Source of the DNA: Micavibrio sp. UBA1850
GTDB taxonomy: Bacteria > Pseudomonadota > Alphaproteobacteria > Micavibrionales > Micavibrionaceae
Direction of reading: 5' to 3'
DNA: 64,000 bases
Assembly (NCBI GenBank): GCA_002338525.1
Contig: DDIM01000001.1
Coordinates: forward strand, 31,584 to 95,583
Part shown: piece by piece, positions 54,794 through 63,476 of the stretch
Layout: each line of letters begins with the position of its first letter
Numbering within the stretch: position 1 is the first letter of the stretch
Translations under genes and position numbers: made by a program
The notes under the pieces: model-generated
Told to the model about the DNA's origin: nothing
What the model saw: the letters and a program-made list of their open reading frames with translations, nothing else
The model's database searches: none

Positions 54794-55435
54794 ATGACAC
54801 AGCCAACCTCGTCTTTAACAAGCCTGCTAGCCGATCTAAAAAGCGCCACGCCCCCTGATGCAAAGCGTACCCAGCTTCGCACCATTGTAAATACCTTTGA
54901 AGAGCGTGGATTTGCAGTGATTTTATTTTTTTTAGCCCTCCCCGCCGCTCTTCCTATTCCGGCCTTGGGCATCAATATGATTATTGCGCTGCCTATTATT
55001 CTTCTAACCTTGCAACAGCTGATTGGACGCCACCGGATCTGGCTTCCTGAAAAAGTTAAAAAGCGCACACTTAAAACATCTCACCTTCATGCCTTTATCG
55101 ACAAAAGCATGCCGCTTATTCGATTAATAGAAAAACTGATATCGCCCCGCCTGCGTTTTATGTGTTCGTCAAAATTGACGCCGGTTATTGGCTTTTTCTG
55201 CTCTATATTTGCAGCATCCATTACCTTACCTGTTCCTTTAACAAATACCGTTCCAGCCGCAGCCATTGCATTGACGTCCATTGGGATCATTATGGCAGAT
55301 GGCTTGGCCGTCATTGCTGGAATAATTGTAGGGGTGCTCTGGATTTCACTACTGACCTACGCCATATTATTCTTTGGTATGGAAGGTATTGAATTAATTA
55401 AAGAAGGAATTAAGGCATGGCTTGGCTTGAGTTAA
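54794..55435 (+). CDS. exoD: ExoD-family membrane protein
   Basis: A 213-residue polytopic protein of the ExoD family, named for effects on exopolysaccharide in Rhizobium; the molecular function is unclear. GFAVILFFLALPAALPIPAL and LGINMIIALPIILLTLQQLI are the diagnostic N-terminal blocks, and two or three more hydrophobic helices lie after residue 130. Its stop lies 19 bp inside dsbB, so the pair is coupled. Confidence 0.85.
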   Translation: MTQPTSSLTSLLADLKSATPPDAKRTQLRTIVNTFEERGFAVILFFLALPAALPIPALGINMIIALPIILLTLQQLIGRHRIWLPEKVKKRTLKTSHLHAFIDKSMPLIRLIEKLISPRLRFMCSSKLTPVIGFFCSIFAASITLPVPLTNTVPAAAIALTSIGIIMADGLAVIAGIIVGVLWISLLTYAILFFGMEGIELIKEGIKAWLGLS

Positions 55436-55947
55436 TTAAAACCATTAAGACAACACCGCTTTATATAGGCGGGCTGATTTTGGGGTTTTCATCCCTCGCC
55501 CTTGGCATGGCGTTGATAAGCCAATATGTATTTGGCCTTCACCCTTGTGTTTTATGCATCTACCAAAGGTGGCCTTACGTTATTGCCATCATACTCGGTA
55601 TTCTTGTCATGATGTTCAAAAATAACGTCAAAGCCTCCGCCTTATTCGTTGGACTTTCATCGCTCACTTTTTTTGCAAATTCTGCGATCGCCTTCTTCCA
55701 CTCAGGCGTTGAACGTCATTGGTGGGAGGGATTGAAAGGATGCGGCACACCAGATATGAGCGGGACAGCCGCTGAATTGCTAGAGCGTATTAAAAACATG
55801 CCACAAGCCAAATGTAGCGAAATCCCTTGGGCAGATCCAATTTTAGGCGGATCAATGGCCAATTATAATGTTCTTGTATGTTTTGTAATGGGTATTATCT
55901 GCTTCTCAAGCTTTATAGCACTATCTCGTAGAAGTAACGGATATTGA
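55417..55947 (+). CDS. dsbB: disulfide bond formation protein B
   Basis: Inner-membrane quinone oxidoreductase that reoxidises DsbA. 176 residues with four membrane helices. The first redox pair is Cys44/Cys47 (CVLCIYQRWPY, with the quinone-contacting Arg after it) and the second Cys109 and Cys133 in the second periplasmic loop. The start overlaps exoD. The Cys-containing exported proteins in this window (e.g. 45239-46192 and the pilin) would be clients in principle. Confidence 0.92.
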   Translation: MAWLELIKTIKTTPLYIGGLILGFSSLALGMALISQYVFGLHPCVLCIYQRWPYVIAIILGILVMMFKNNVKASALFVGLSSLTFFANSAIAFFHSGVERHWWEGLKGCGTPDMSGTAAELLERIKNMPQAKCSEIPWADPILGGSMANYNVLVCFVMGIICFSSFIALSRRSNGY

Positions 55948-55972
55948 TAAGAGTACAAAAGGAAACGGTGAT

Positions 55973-56788
55973 ATGAAAAATAATATTTTTACATTTTTCT
56001 GCCTTACACTTATTACGGCACTCATTGCGCCACGAAGCATATCTCATGCTAGCGACCTTAACTATAATGACCTTGGGCTATCCTCTACCCGCAGTACACT
56101 CACCAACGAAGAATCAGAAGTCGATATTCGCAAAGACAGGCGTCACCGATATATCAAAAGTAACGGCATCCCAAATCACAGCGCCGGCCCCTTCCCTAAT
56201 AACAAGACCCCATATGCGATAGACGCTCACTCTTACGCGTTTCGAATGACATTAACGCCTGAAAGAGGTTATACCCCAACGCCAAAAGATGGAATTGTTG
56301 GTATTGCGGTTAATGGCATTCCATTTAAACCAACGATCGAAAAATTCTGGAACGATGATGCAAACTCAGGCTGGCGTTATGAGGCGATAAACCCAACGAT
56401 CGACTTTGAGCTTGATAAAAACAATGCCTACGTCGACCCATCAGGTCGATACAACTACCACGGCATTCCAACGGCCATTGTTCACAACCAATTAAAACTC
56501 ATTGGCTATGCGGCTGATGGCTTTCCTATTCTTGCGGCACGCACAAGCCCCTACAAATCAGGCTACCAACTTAAAAAAGGCGTCCGACCAGCAGGCGCGC
56601 CAGAGGGCAATTTTGACGGTACGTTTGCACAAGACTATGAATACATTGCAGGATCAGGCGATTTAGATGCGTGTAACGGCATTGTCCTTCACGGCCAATA
56701 TACATACGTCCTGACCAGAGAGTTTCCGCAAATGCCAAGATGTCTATTTGGCACACCCGACCCTAGCTTTGAAAGATCGTACCGGTAA
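55973..56788 (+). CDS. exported YHYH-domain protein
   Basis: A 271-residue protein with a signal peptide (1-26) and a domain matching the YHYH family: AYVDPSGRYNYHGIPTAI (about 163-180) is followed by a GYAADGFPILA segment and then by a conserved block with CNGIVLHGQYTYVLTREFPQMPRC. The family is secreted and likely metal-binding (His/Asp-rich), function unknown. Here the motif reads YNYH. It is 25 bp after dsbB. Confidence 0.75.
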   Translation: MKNNIFTFFCLTLITALIAPRSISHASDLNYNDLGLSSTRSTLTNEESEVDIRKDRRHRYIKSNGIPNHSAGPFPNNKTPYAIDAHSYAFRMTLTPERGYTPTPKDGIVGIAVNGIPFKPTIEKFWNDDANSGWRYEAINPTIDFELDKNNAYVDPSGRYNYHGIPTAIVHNQLKLIGYAADGFPILAARTSPYKSGYQLKKGVRPAGAPEGNFDGTFAQDYEYIAGSGDLDACNGIVLHGQYTYVLTREFPQMPRCLFGTPDPSFERSYR

Positions 56789-56840
56789 GGCGCGCGCAAT
56801 CATCCATTTTTACCGCAGGACATAAAAAGGATATTGAGCG

Positions 56841-56957
56841 CTACATCCACTCAATAACGGATACCAAAATCGAAAAGCACCCAACATAAAACAAACCGAA
56901 TATCACGGCATCGAAAACGGTTCTTTTTTTCTTAAAATTAAATGGCTCTTTTAACAT
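56841..56957 (-). CDS. 38-residue single-pass membrane protein
   Basis: A very short frame: ATG at 56957, stop at 56841. AAGGGGG lies 7 bases before the ATG, a strong ribosome site. The peptide begins MLKEPFNFKKKRTVFDAV, then has a hydrophobic helix IFGLFYVGCFSILVSVI, ending in EWM. The basic start keeps the N-terminus inside. This is the pattern of genuine small membrane proteins. It fills most of the gap between the YHYH gene and the 57.4 kb membrane protein. Confidence 0.55.
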   Translation of the reverse strand: MLKEPFNFKKKRTVFDAVIFGLFYVGCFSILVSVIEWM

Positions 56958-57021
56958 TACGCACCCCCTTAAAATATTGAATACATAAGGTCTACGGCAT
57001 TTCGATACGCAATGTCAAAAT

Positions 57022-57047
57022 AAAAAACGAGCCTCATAAGGCTCGCT
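57022..57047 (-). terminator. terminator of the 57 kb membrane protein gene
   Basis: CGAGCC (57028-57033) pairs with GGCTCG (57040-57045); on the minus strand the right arm is followed by TTTTTT. Confidence 0.85.
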
Positions 57048-57073
57048 TTATAAAATTAAGTATTATCTTAAAG

Positions 57074-57433
57074 TTATTTCTTAAGTGTTGTGAGTATCGC
57101 AACCGGCACAAGACCAAGTAATACGCTTGTCTCATACCCTAGATACACACCAAGCACCACTAACAATATAGAGAATAGATCTCCCGTTAGTTTACGCCTT
57201 GTTAAAACAAGGCTTGAAAGCACCAGAATAAATCCTGTTCCAAATAATGTGTGCATCTCATGCCCGCCGAAAAATCCTGTTACACCCGTCACGATGCCTG
57301 CCATACCAAGGATGTGGAATATCACAGTGGAAAGCCCAACAAGAACCACCAATGATGTTAAATAAAACCATACAGCCTCCATTGTGGAATGCGTGTGTTT
57401 TACATCTACTGTTTTTTCAATAATACCAATCAT
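57074..57433 (-). CDS. small integral membrane protein
   Basis: A 119-residue protein from ATG 57433 (AGGGAGGTTGTA, a very strong ribosome site). It has four hydrophobic helices (about 22-44, 48-60, 62-82 and 92-112), with a Gly-rich hinge GVTGFFGGHEMH between the second and third. The frame extends upstream through the HNH gene, but that part is a shadow. No family recognised. It lies 22 bp after the HNH gene on the same strand and ends in a clear terminator. Confidence 0.7.
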   Translation of the reverse strand: MIGIIEKTVDVKHTHSTMEAVWFYLTSLVVLVGLSTVIFHILGMAGIVTGVTGFFGGHEMHTLFGTGFILVLSSLVLTRRKLTGDLFSILLVVLGVYLGYETSVLLGLVPVAILTTLKK

Positions 57434-57455
57434 TACAACCTCCCTGTTGTTATGG

Positions 57456-58079
57456 TTAATGAACGTACCCGTCTTCCAATTCGGAATCCCAGTACAAGAA
57501 ATCCTCCCATCCCTCATGTAAGAAATGAGGAGGAAATTTTTGTGCATACGCTTGCAGCTCGTGAATAGTTGGCTCACGAGGGGTATGAAGCGGATGCATG
57601 TTACATTCTGAAGGGAGCTTACACCCTTTGCGCGTATTACAGCTTTGACAGGCTGCAACGATATTTTCCCACGATGTGCCGCCGCCTTTTGCACGTGGAA
57701 TAACATGATCAAATGTGAGGGCGTGTGTTTTAAACTTGTCGCCACAATACTGGCAGCGCCACTGGTCACGCAAAAACACATTAAACCTCGTAAATGAAGG
57801 AGAGCGCTTTTCAGGAACATATTCGTTCATGACCAAGACACTTGGTAGCCGCATACATTGGCTTGGGCTTTTGATTTCACGATCATGTTCATACACGACA
57901 CTGACTGTGCCACGAAAAATCGCCTTTACAGCCTCCTGCCAAGGCCAAATTGATAAAGGCAAATAAGACAGCGGCCTATAATCCGCATTCAAAATCAATG
58001 CACTGCATTGTTCTAGCGGGACATGAGGCGTAGACGATATTTTTTGAATATTTGAAAAACCATCAACCAAATTGCTCAC
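57456..58079 (-). CDS. HNH endonuclease
   Basis: A 207-residue protein of the bacterial HNH family that binds DNA through a zinc-finger-like site: CQYCGDKFKTHALTFDHVIP, ARGGG... region and CQSCNTRKGCK hold the two CxxC pairs and the catalytic His. N-terminal ALILNADYRPLSYLPLSIWP is typical of the free-standing chromosomal form, which is not an intron enzyme. GTG at 58079 follows AAAGGAG. These genes are common housekeeping elements in alphaproteobacteria. Confidence 0.88.
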   Translation of the reverse strand: MSNLVDGFSNIQKISSTPHVPLEQCSALILNADYRPLSYLPLSIWPWQEAVKAIFRGTVSVVYEHDREIKSPSQCMRLPSVLVMNEYVPEKRSPSFTRFNVFLRDQWRCQYCGDKFKTHALTFDHVIPRAKGGGTSWENIVAACQSCNTRKGCKLPSECNMHPLHTPREPTIHELQAYAQKFPPHFLHEGWEDFLYWDSELEDGYVH

Positions 58080-58125
58080 AATATGTCTCCTTTCACGTAA
58101 TACACGTTATCAGTGGAGACTTGTC

Positions 58126-58350
58126 ATGCAGGGGCGCTACACGCCCTTTATTGAAGTTTATTATCGTTTTTCTGCGCTTTTAGACTCTATAAAATTAAAG
58201 CCTCGCACTTACGTCTCTATTATACCAAACAATGAGATGAGCTTGTCTAAATACTTAAAAGAATTTGACATCACATACGAAGAGCAACAATTTAATGATA
58301 AAAACGTAAAGTATAGAGGAATTTTATTCCATATAGTTAACGCACATTAA
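58126..58350 (+). CDS. small protein of unknown function
   Basis: A 74-residue frame from ATG 58126 with GGAGA 8 bases upstream. It starts MQGRYTPFIEVYYRFSALLD and is mildly basic and rich in Tyr, Lys and Asn, without membrane helix or known motif. It is divergent from the HNH gene. The ribosome site and varied composition favour a true gene, but it may be spurious. Confidence 0.4.
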   Translation: MQGRYTPFIEVYYRFSALLDSIKLKPRTYVSIIPNNEMSLSKYLKEFDITYEEQQFNDKNVKYRGILFHIVNAH

Positions 58351-58442
58351 CCAATTCACCATCAAAATGAAGTCACAATGCGTAAATTGAGCGACACACA
58401 TAAACACGTTCAAGCGTTAAAAAGCATCGCTCAAATTATGAT

Positions 58443-59090
58443 TTATTTTGAAACCCGCTCTAAAAACTGTCCGCCAACTTGTAGGCCTATTTGGTCAATA
58501 CCGTGCTCTAAATCCGGCACAATCGTCTTTTCAACGCGACATCCCAGTTGTTTGAGCTGGTTATAAGCCATCTCTGTGGCTTGCACAGGAACAACCTCAT
58601 CAGCATCTCCATGCACAAGCTGAACAGGCAATTTCTTTTGCGTATCAAGAACTTTAAGCGTTGCCCCCATAAGCGCACCACTATATCCCAATATTCCGTT
58701 TACAAACTCACCATGGCGCAACCCATAGTATAACGCCATCATCGTCCCTTGAGAGAAACCAACAAGGGATACTTTTTCGACTTTGTACTCTTCACGCAAC
58801 GTATCAATAAAATCAGACAAAATTGGATAGGCCTCCGCAGCCCCCTTTTCCATGAGCTCTGGCGTATAATCTTGTAACGAAAACCATTGAAACCCTTGTG
58901 TTCCATAATCGCATGGAAACGGTGCATCAGGAGACACAAAAACGGTATTTGGCATCATAGGCGCCCACGCGCGCCCCAGATCCAAAAGATCCTCTCCATT
59001 TGCGCCATAACCATGTAGCAAAACGACAACATGCTTAATATCTTGATTTTCTTGTGCCTGATAGACATGACGCGTCAAAGGGTCACTCAT
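58443..59090 (-). CDS. carboxylesterase/phospholipase (alpha/beta hydrolase)
   Basis: A 215-residue cytoplasmic esterase of the YpfH/EstB carboxylesterase type. VVLLHGYGANGEDLLDLGRA near residue 20 is the oxyanion region, GFSQGTMMALYYGLR holds the nucleophile Ser, VHGDADEVVP the Asp and LEHGID the His. ATG 59090 follows AAGGAT; a longer reading is possible but not supported. It is divergent from the XRE gene. Confidence 0.92.
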   Translation of the reverse strand: MSDPLTRHVYQAQENQDIKHVVVLLHGYGANGEDLLDLGRAWAPMMPNTVFVSPDAPFPCDYGTQGFQWFSLQDYTPELMEKGAAEAYPILSDFIDTLREEYKVEKVSLVGFSQGTMMALYYGLRHGEFVNGILGYSGALMGATLKVLDTQKKLPVQLVHGDADEVVPVQATEMAYNQLKQLGCRVEKTIVPDLEHGIDQIGLQVGGQFLERVSK

Positions 59091-59173
59091 AAAACTTATC
59101 CTTTTCAATTCTTTAAAATCTGTCACAATTGACAATAGACGAACCATAATAAAAAAAAGCTCGATTGAACAGC

Positions 59174-59521
59174 ATGGATTACGACCTCACCCACAAAGAT
59201 GGAAAACCATATGTTATGATACCGCTTCACGAGTATCATGCGATGAGTAAAAATGGTCAAAAATCAACCGACAAAAAATCATCATCTCATTCGAGCGGCC
59301 TGCCTGCTGATCTTATTGAAACCTTAAAAAGCAGTGACCAACACCCCATCAGGGTAATCCGCAAATATCAAAAACTCACGCAACAGGATTTAGCCGCCAA
59401 GGCCGAAATTTCTCGCCCCTTTTTGACCGAAATTGAAACCGGCAAAAAAAATGGCTCGCTTCAGGCGATAAAACAAATAGCCGATGCCCTAGACGTTAGT
59501 ATCGACATCATTACAAAATAA
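59174..59521 (+). CDS. XRE-family DNA-binding regulator
   Basis: A 115-residue protein with a C-terminal HTH of the Cro/CI type (about 60-115): VIRKYQKLTQQDLAAKAEIS, then RPFLTEIETGKKNGSLQAI. Its N-terminus (DGKPYVMIPLHEYHAMSK) resembles the start of Phd/antitoxin-like proteins and would be a dimer or toxin-binding part. An antitoxin role is possible, but no toxin gene is adjacent: the next gene is a 184-residue protein without known toxin motif. The ATG was chosen over a TTG at 59165. Confidence 0.8.
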   Translation: MDYDLTHKDGKPYVMIPLHEYHAMSKNGQKSTDKKSSSHSSGLPADLIETLKSSDQHPIRVIRKYQKLTQQDLAAKAEISRPFLTEIETGKKNGSLQAIKQIADALDVSIDIITK

Positions 59522-59621
59522 CTAAAAACTCTATACTTTCAAAAAGGTAGGGCGCAAGCCTTGAACTTTTAGAGCATGCGTGATATCCATAGACATAATC
59601 AAAACCTATTGCAGTGTAACG

Positions 59622-60176
59622 ATGTCCGATCAAGATCAAAACATAGAAAAAACGCCTGTTAACGATTTACTCGCTGACTTTTCTAAAGCTGTCTTTGATC
59701 TTCGTCACGCAGAAACCTCTTTTTCCAAAGCGTTCAACACTTGTATGCGTCGCCGTCATACACATCAATTGGGGTGTTTGGAAACGCCTGTCGTCATGAA
59801 TAATTTATATGGTGACTATGACCAAAGCGATCTTTACAAAGCGCGCGTCAACACGGCTAACGTATATGCAGATATTATAAGAAATTTGGTTTCTATAGAC
59901 GCGCCTTCTGGTAATATTACAGCAAAGCAAAATGATGAAATAAAAGAAGCGCTAAAACAAATTCTTCCCGCAAAAGCACTCTCTCGACTGTCGAGCACAC
60001 ACGCAGATAACGAGCTAAAAAATACTGGCCATAAAAGTTTTGCAGCCTTGGTGGCAAAGGCATCGCACGTGTTTTCAAGTGATATCGAAGCTTATGAAAG
60101 CCAGCAAATAAAAAGCGCTCGTCAAAAGGACGCACCTGCCGTAAATGCAATAAGCTTCAAACACGGGATTATTTAA
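59622..60176 (+). CDS. helical protein of unknown function
   Basis: A 184-residue protein from ATG 59622; a GTG at 59580 is an alternative start. Predicted mostly helical (DLLADFSKAVFDLRHAETSF; then LYKARVNTANVYADIIRNLV), with two Cys. No enzyme, membrane or signal features. It lies 100 bp after the XRE gene and overlaps the convergent nitrilase gene by 4 bp. If the XRE protein is an antitoxin this could be its partner, but nothing in the sequence supports toxicity. Confidence 0.65.
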   Translation: MSDQDQNIEKTPVNDLLADFSKAVFDLRHAETSFSKAFNTCMRRRHTHQLGCLETPVVMNNLYGDYDQSDLYKARVNTANVYADIIRNLVSIDAPSGNITAKQNDEIKEALKQILPAKALSRLSSTHADNELKNTGHKSFAALVAKASHVFSSDIEAYESQQIKSARQKDAPAVNAISFKHGII

Positions 60177-60988
60177 AAAATATAGCCCGGGTCTTCTTGA
60201 AGGCTGGGTATCGCGCGGCGAGACTGTTGTATGAGACCCTCATCAAGCGTTTCAAAAATTATATCTTCGCCCTCACCCGTAGACTTTTGAACAACTTCCC
60301 CCCAAGGATTAACAATCATAGAGTTACCAAAGGTTTTTCGCCCGCCAGAATGCTCGCCCACCTGATCGGGTGCAATAATATAACACCCCGTCTCAATGGC
60401 TCGCGCTCTTAATAAAACTTCCCAATGAAGACGGCCTACAGAGGCCAGCCACGCCGAAGGCACAGTTATTATATCCGCACCTTCACGTGCCAACGCACGG
60501 TACATACGACCAAAACGCAAATCACGACATATTGTCATGCCAAGCTTTAATCCGCTCACATCTGTTACAACGGCACGCTGTCCCGACGTATAACACGCGC
60601 TTTCTTGATACCGCTCACCGGTGGGCAGCTCAGTATCGCATAAATGTATTTTGTCGTATGTTGCTTGAATCCTGCCATCTGGCGCAAATAAAAAGCTTCT
60701 ATTAAAAAGCCTAGAATGATCATCGCTTTTGATAATCATTGAGCCTATCAGCAAATAAATGGATAAATCAGCAGCTAGTTTTGCAAAAAACTCCACGCCC
60801 GGATGCCCCTCAAGAGTGTAGCACTCACTCAAACGCTCTGATCGATCGGCTAGCATTTGATCGGTCACTTCAGGCGTGGCGACAAACTGCGCCCCCTGAA
60901 GCACCGCTTGGCGAATCAGTTTTTGCGCATTTAATAAATTGTCGATTAAGACTTCACTGCTATTGAGCTGAACACATGCAACTTTCAT
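60173..60988 (-). CDS. carbon-nitrogen hydrolase (nitrilase superfamily)
   Basis: A 271-residue amidase of the Nit/omega-amidase group. The Glu-Lys-Cys triad is visible: Glu40 (ATPEVTDQ), Lys113 (YDKIHLCDTEL) and Cys154 (ICRDLRF). Members hydrolyse deaminated glutathione or omega-amides. It is directly downstream of grxC (10 bp), an arrangement common in alphaproteobacteria and consistent with a role in glutathione-related repair. A TTG at 61006 would give six extra residues; the ATG is preferred. Confidence 0.93.
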   Translation of the reverse strand: MKVACVQLNSSEVLIDNLLNAQKLIRQAVLQGAQFVATPEVTDQMLADRSERLSECYTLEGHPGVEFFAKLAADLSIYLLIGSMIIKSDDHSRLFNRSFLFAPDGRIQATYDKIHLCDTELPTGERYQESACYTSGQRAVVTDVSGLKLGMTICRDLRFGRMYRALAREGADIITVPSAWLASVGRLHWEVLLRARAIETGCYIIAPDQVGEHSGGRKTFGNSMIVNPWGEVVQKSTGEGEDIIFETLDEGLIQQSRRAIPSLQEDPGYIF

Positions 60989-60998
60989 GGGACACAGA

Positions 60999-61253
60999 CT
61001 ATGCAATCATGTCTTTCAATTTGCCATCATAGTCAAGCTCATGCAAATCGTCGCATCCGCCAATATGTTTATCATCAATAAAGATTTGTGGCACAGATTT
61101 AGGGCCTCCAGTGCGTTCAATCATCTTTGCACGTGCCGCATCATCACCAGTAATAACGTATTCCGTGTATTGCGCACCTTTACGATCTAATAGTTTTTTC
61201 GCGCGAACGCAAAATGGACAAGTGCTCCATGTATAAATCTCTATTTTTGCCAT
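60999..61253 (-). CDS. grxC: glutaredoxin 3
   Basis: An 84-residue thiol-disulfide oxidoreductase with active site CPFC (Cys12/Cys15), the cis-Pro in SVPQIF and GGCDDLHEL near the end, which binds glutathione. ATG 61253 follows GAGGAAATC. It heads the grxC-nit pair and is divergent from the FAD hydroxylase. Confidence 0.95.
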   Translation of the reverse strand: MAKIEIYTWSTCPFCVRAKKLLDRKGAQYTEYVITGDDAARAKMIERTGGPKSVPQIFIDDKHIGGCDDLHELDYDGKLKDMIA

Positions 61254-61300
61254 GATTTCCTCTATTCTTTTTGATGTGACGCTTCTATATATAATAGGTA

Positions 61301-62500
61301 ATGACAAAAATGGAAATATTTATATCAGGTGCAGGTATTGCAGGTCTCTCTCTAGCGTGTTTGTTAGCACAATCAGGCATGTCCGTGGCCATTACCGACC
61401 CAAACCTACCTGACACATGCCCCGACAATACAGAACACGGCACACGCACAGCCGCGATCATGAACTCAATTTTGCCTGTTTATGAACAGATCGATATTTT
61501 AGATGATATCAAATCTTATAGCACGCCTTTAGAAAGCCTACGCATTGTCGACACACCGGCCAAACACTTCAAAAAACCAATTGAACGCGTGTTTCACGCA
61601 CGTGAAATCAACGAAGCCGCCTTTAGCTGGAATGTACCCAATAACTATCTACTATACACACTTTTGAAAAAAGCGCGCACGCTTGATACTTTGACACTCA
61701 TCCCTCGCGATAAAGTCATCGGCTTTACGCATCATCCAGCACATATAACCGTTGAAACAGAAAAAAACGGAAAATACCAATGTGCATTGCTTGTGGGGGC
61801 TGACGGTCGCCGCTCATTTGTCCGCGAACATGCCGGTATAAAAGTAAATGAAACAGAGTTTAATCAAACCGCAATAACTGCAATTTTGACGCATTCAAAA
61901 CCGCACGAAAACATCTCGACAGAAATCCATAAACCAGGCGGGCCCTTCACTATGGTCCCCCTCAAAACTGAAGGTAACAATCACTATAAATCCAGCCTTG
62001 TTTGGATTGAAACCACACCTGATGCACAGCGGATCTCACATCTTTCTAAAAGCGAAATAACAGCCAATATTCAAAGCCTCTCACATGGATATTTAGGCAA
62101 TATTGAACTTGAGAACATGATTCAACAAACATCCATAAGCACTATGAAATCAAAGAAAATAACAGGGGACAGAATAGCGCTGATAGCAGAGGCCGCACAT
62201 ACACTCCCCCCTACAGGGGCACAAGGCCTAAACCTAAGCCTTCGCGACATCACGTCCCTCAAAGAGATCTTAATTGAAGGTAAAAACCTTGGAAGCGATT
62301 TAGGCTCAAAAACAACGCTCGATCGCTACGAAAACGCCCGTAAACATGATATTGCCCTTCGTAGCAAAAGCACAGATATTCTTAACCAATTTATAAAACA
62401 AGATAGTCATTTCCACCATGCTGTGAGACGCGGCGCGTTTTCTGTTTTAAGTGATATACAGCCCCTTCGTGAAACAATCATGAAAAAAGGGTTTAAGTAG
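61301..62500 (+). CDS. FAD-dependent hydroxylase (UbiH/UbiF/COQ6 family)
   Basis: A 399-residue flavin mono-oxygenase that would hydroxylate a ubiquinone precursor. FISGAGIAGLSLACLLAQSG is the Rossmann dinucleotide site, VGADGRRSFVRE the DG motif and ALIAEAAHTLPPTGAQGLNL the second FAD site; here Glu replaces the usual Asp of GDAAH. Which ring position it acts on is unresolved. Prenyl tail synthesis is provided by the polyprenyl synthase at 4120, in the same pathway. It is convergent with comF. Confidence 0.88.
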   Translation: MTKMEIFISGAGIAGLSLACLLAQSGMSVAITDPNLPDTCPDNTEHGTRTAAIMNSILPVYEQIDILDDIKSYSTPLESLRIVDTPAKHFKKPIERVFHAREINEAAFSWNVPNNYLLYTLLKKARTLDTLTLIPRDKVIGFTHHPAHITVETEKNGKYQCALLVGADGRRSFVREHAGIKVNETEFNQTAITAILTHSKPHENISTEIHKPGGPFTMVPLKTEGNNHYKSSLVWIETTPDAQRISHLSKSEITANIQSLSHGYLGNIELENMIQQTSISTMKSKKITGDRIALIAEAAHTLPPTGAQGLNLSLRDITSLKEILIEGKNLGSDLGSKTTLDRYENARKHDIALRSKSTDILNQFIKQDSHFHHAVRRGAFSVLSDIQPLRETIMKKGFK

Positions 62501-62536
62501 CGGTATGATGACGTCTACACACTCTAACTGCGCGCT

Positions 62537-63361
62537 TTAATCATGTATGACGCGCGCCAGACAAAGCACACGCACCGATTTGGCGCCGGCGTGCATTAAC
62601 GCCTTTGAACACGCCCCTACTGTTGCCCCTGTGGTATAAACATCATCCACTAACACAACCACCTTACCCTCAATTTCACCGCGATATTTATCAGGCACTA
62701 TAAAGGCTGAGCGCACATTGTTATGCCTTTCCCTTCCCGACATCAAACCCTGAACTTTTGTGCGCCGTGTTCTTATCAAGGCGGTATGGTGCTTGGGCAC
62801 GCCTGTCAGTTTTGATAAGCAGTGTGTTAACAGGGCTGCTTGGTTATAACGTCGTTTCACAAGCCGTGTCCAATGTAAGGGCACAGGAACCAATATATCC
62901 GCACCGTCCAGCACCTCATCAGCAACACTCGTCATCCATTGTGAAAAAGGAACGGCCATATGCGTTTTATCGCCATGTTTGTATGACAAAATAAGCCCGC
63001 GCACGCCATCATCATACCGCAGTGCTGCGCGTGCAAACTCATACGTTGGTGTGCGATCAAGACAGCGTGCACAGTGATCTCTAGAGTGGTCTCTATCGTG
63101 GCCTTTACCCCCCAAGCCGTCCTCATTATTTGCCCCATCACCGTCATCGTCATCGTCTTCAACAACGTCAAAAGGAATCCCGCAAATCTGGCACATGGGG
63201 TCTGTAATAAAACTAAGCTGTGACCACCCCTCACCAGATAGCATTCCGGCGCCCTGCACAATTTCTCCTGTGATAATGCAGCGTGAAGGAAGCAAAAAAT
63301 CAACAATAGAGCGCCCTATACGAGTAATGCTATTTACATGCTTTGCACCATTAGAAGACAT
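62537..63361 (-). CDS. comF: ComF-family phosphoribosyltransferase-like protein
   Basis: A 274-residue protein of the ComF group, linked to DNA uptake in competent bacteria. The zinc-finger Cys (CQIC and CARC) are separated by an Asp/Gly-rich insertion (about 70-95), and the PRT motif VVVLVDDVYTTGATVGACSK lies near residue 240. LVPVPLHWTRLVKRRYNQAA is a family block. In alphaproteobacteria comF normally sits near grxC and a nitrilase, as here. Confidence 0.92.
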   Translation of the reverse strand: MSSNGAKHVNSITRIGRSIVDFLLPSRCIITGEIVQGAGMLSGEGWSQLSFITDPMCQICGIPFDVVEDDDDDGDGANNEDGLGGKGHDRDHSRDHCARCLDRTPTYEFARAALRYDDGVRGLILSYKHGDKTHMAVPFSQWMTSVADEVLDGADILVPVPLHWTRLVKRRYNQAALLTHCLSKLTGVPKHHTALIRTRRTKVQGLMSGRERHNNVRSAFIVPDKYRGEIEGKVVVLVDDVYTTGATVGACSKALMHAGAKSVRVLCLARVIHD

Positions 63362-63476
63362 AATAACCTTGATTTTTTAACCTTTTTATCATATAACTAA
63401 ACCTATACACCACATTGATATACGTGTAAGTGAGTGCGGTAACTCACGATAAAAATAATATAGATGGTAATGATAT

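Noticed and set aside
57434..57820. N-terminal extension of the 57.4 kb membrane protein
   Set aside because: It overlaps the HNH gene out of frame, while ATG 57433 has a very strong ribosome site.
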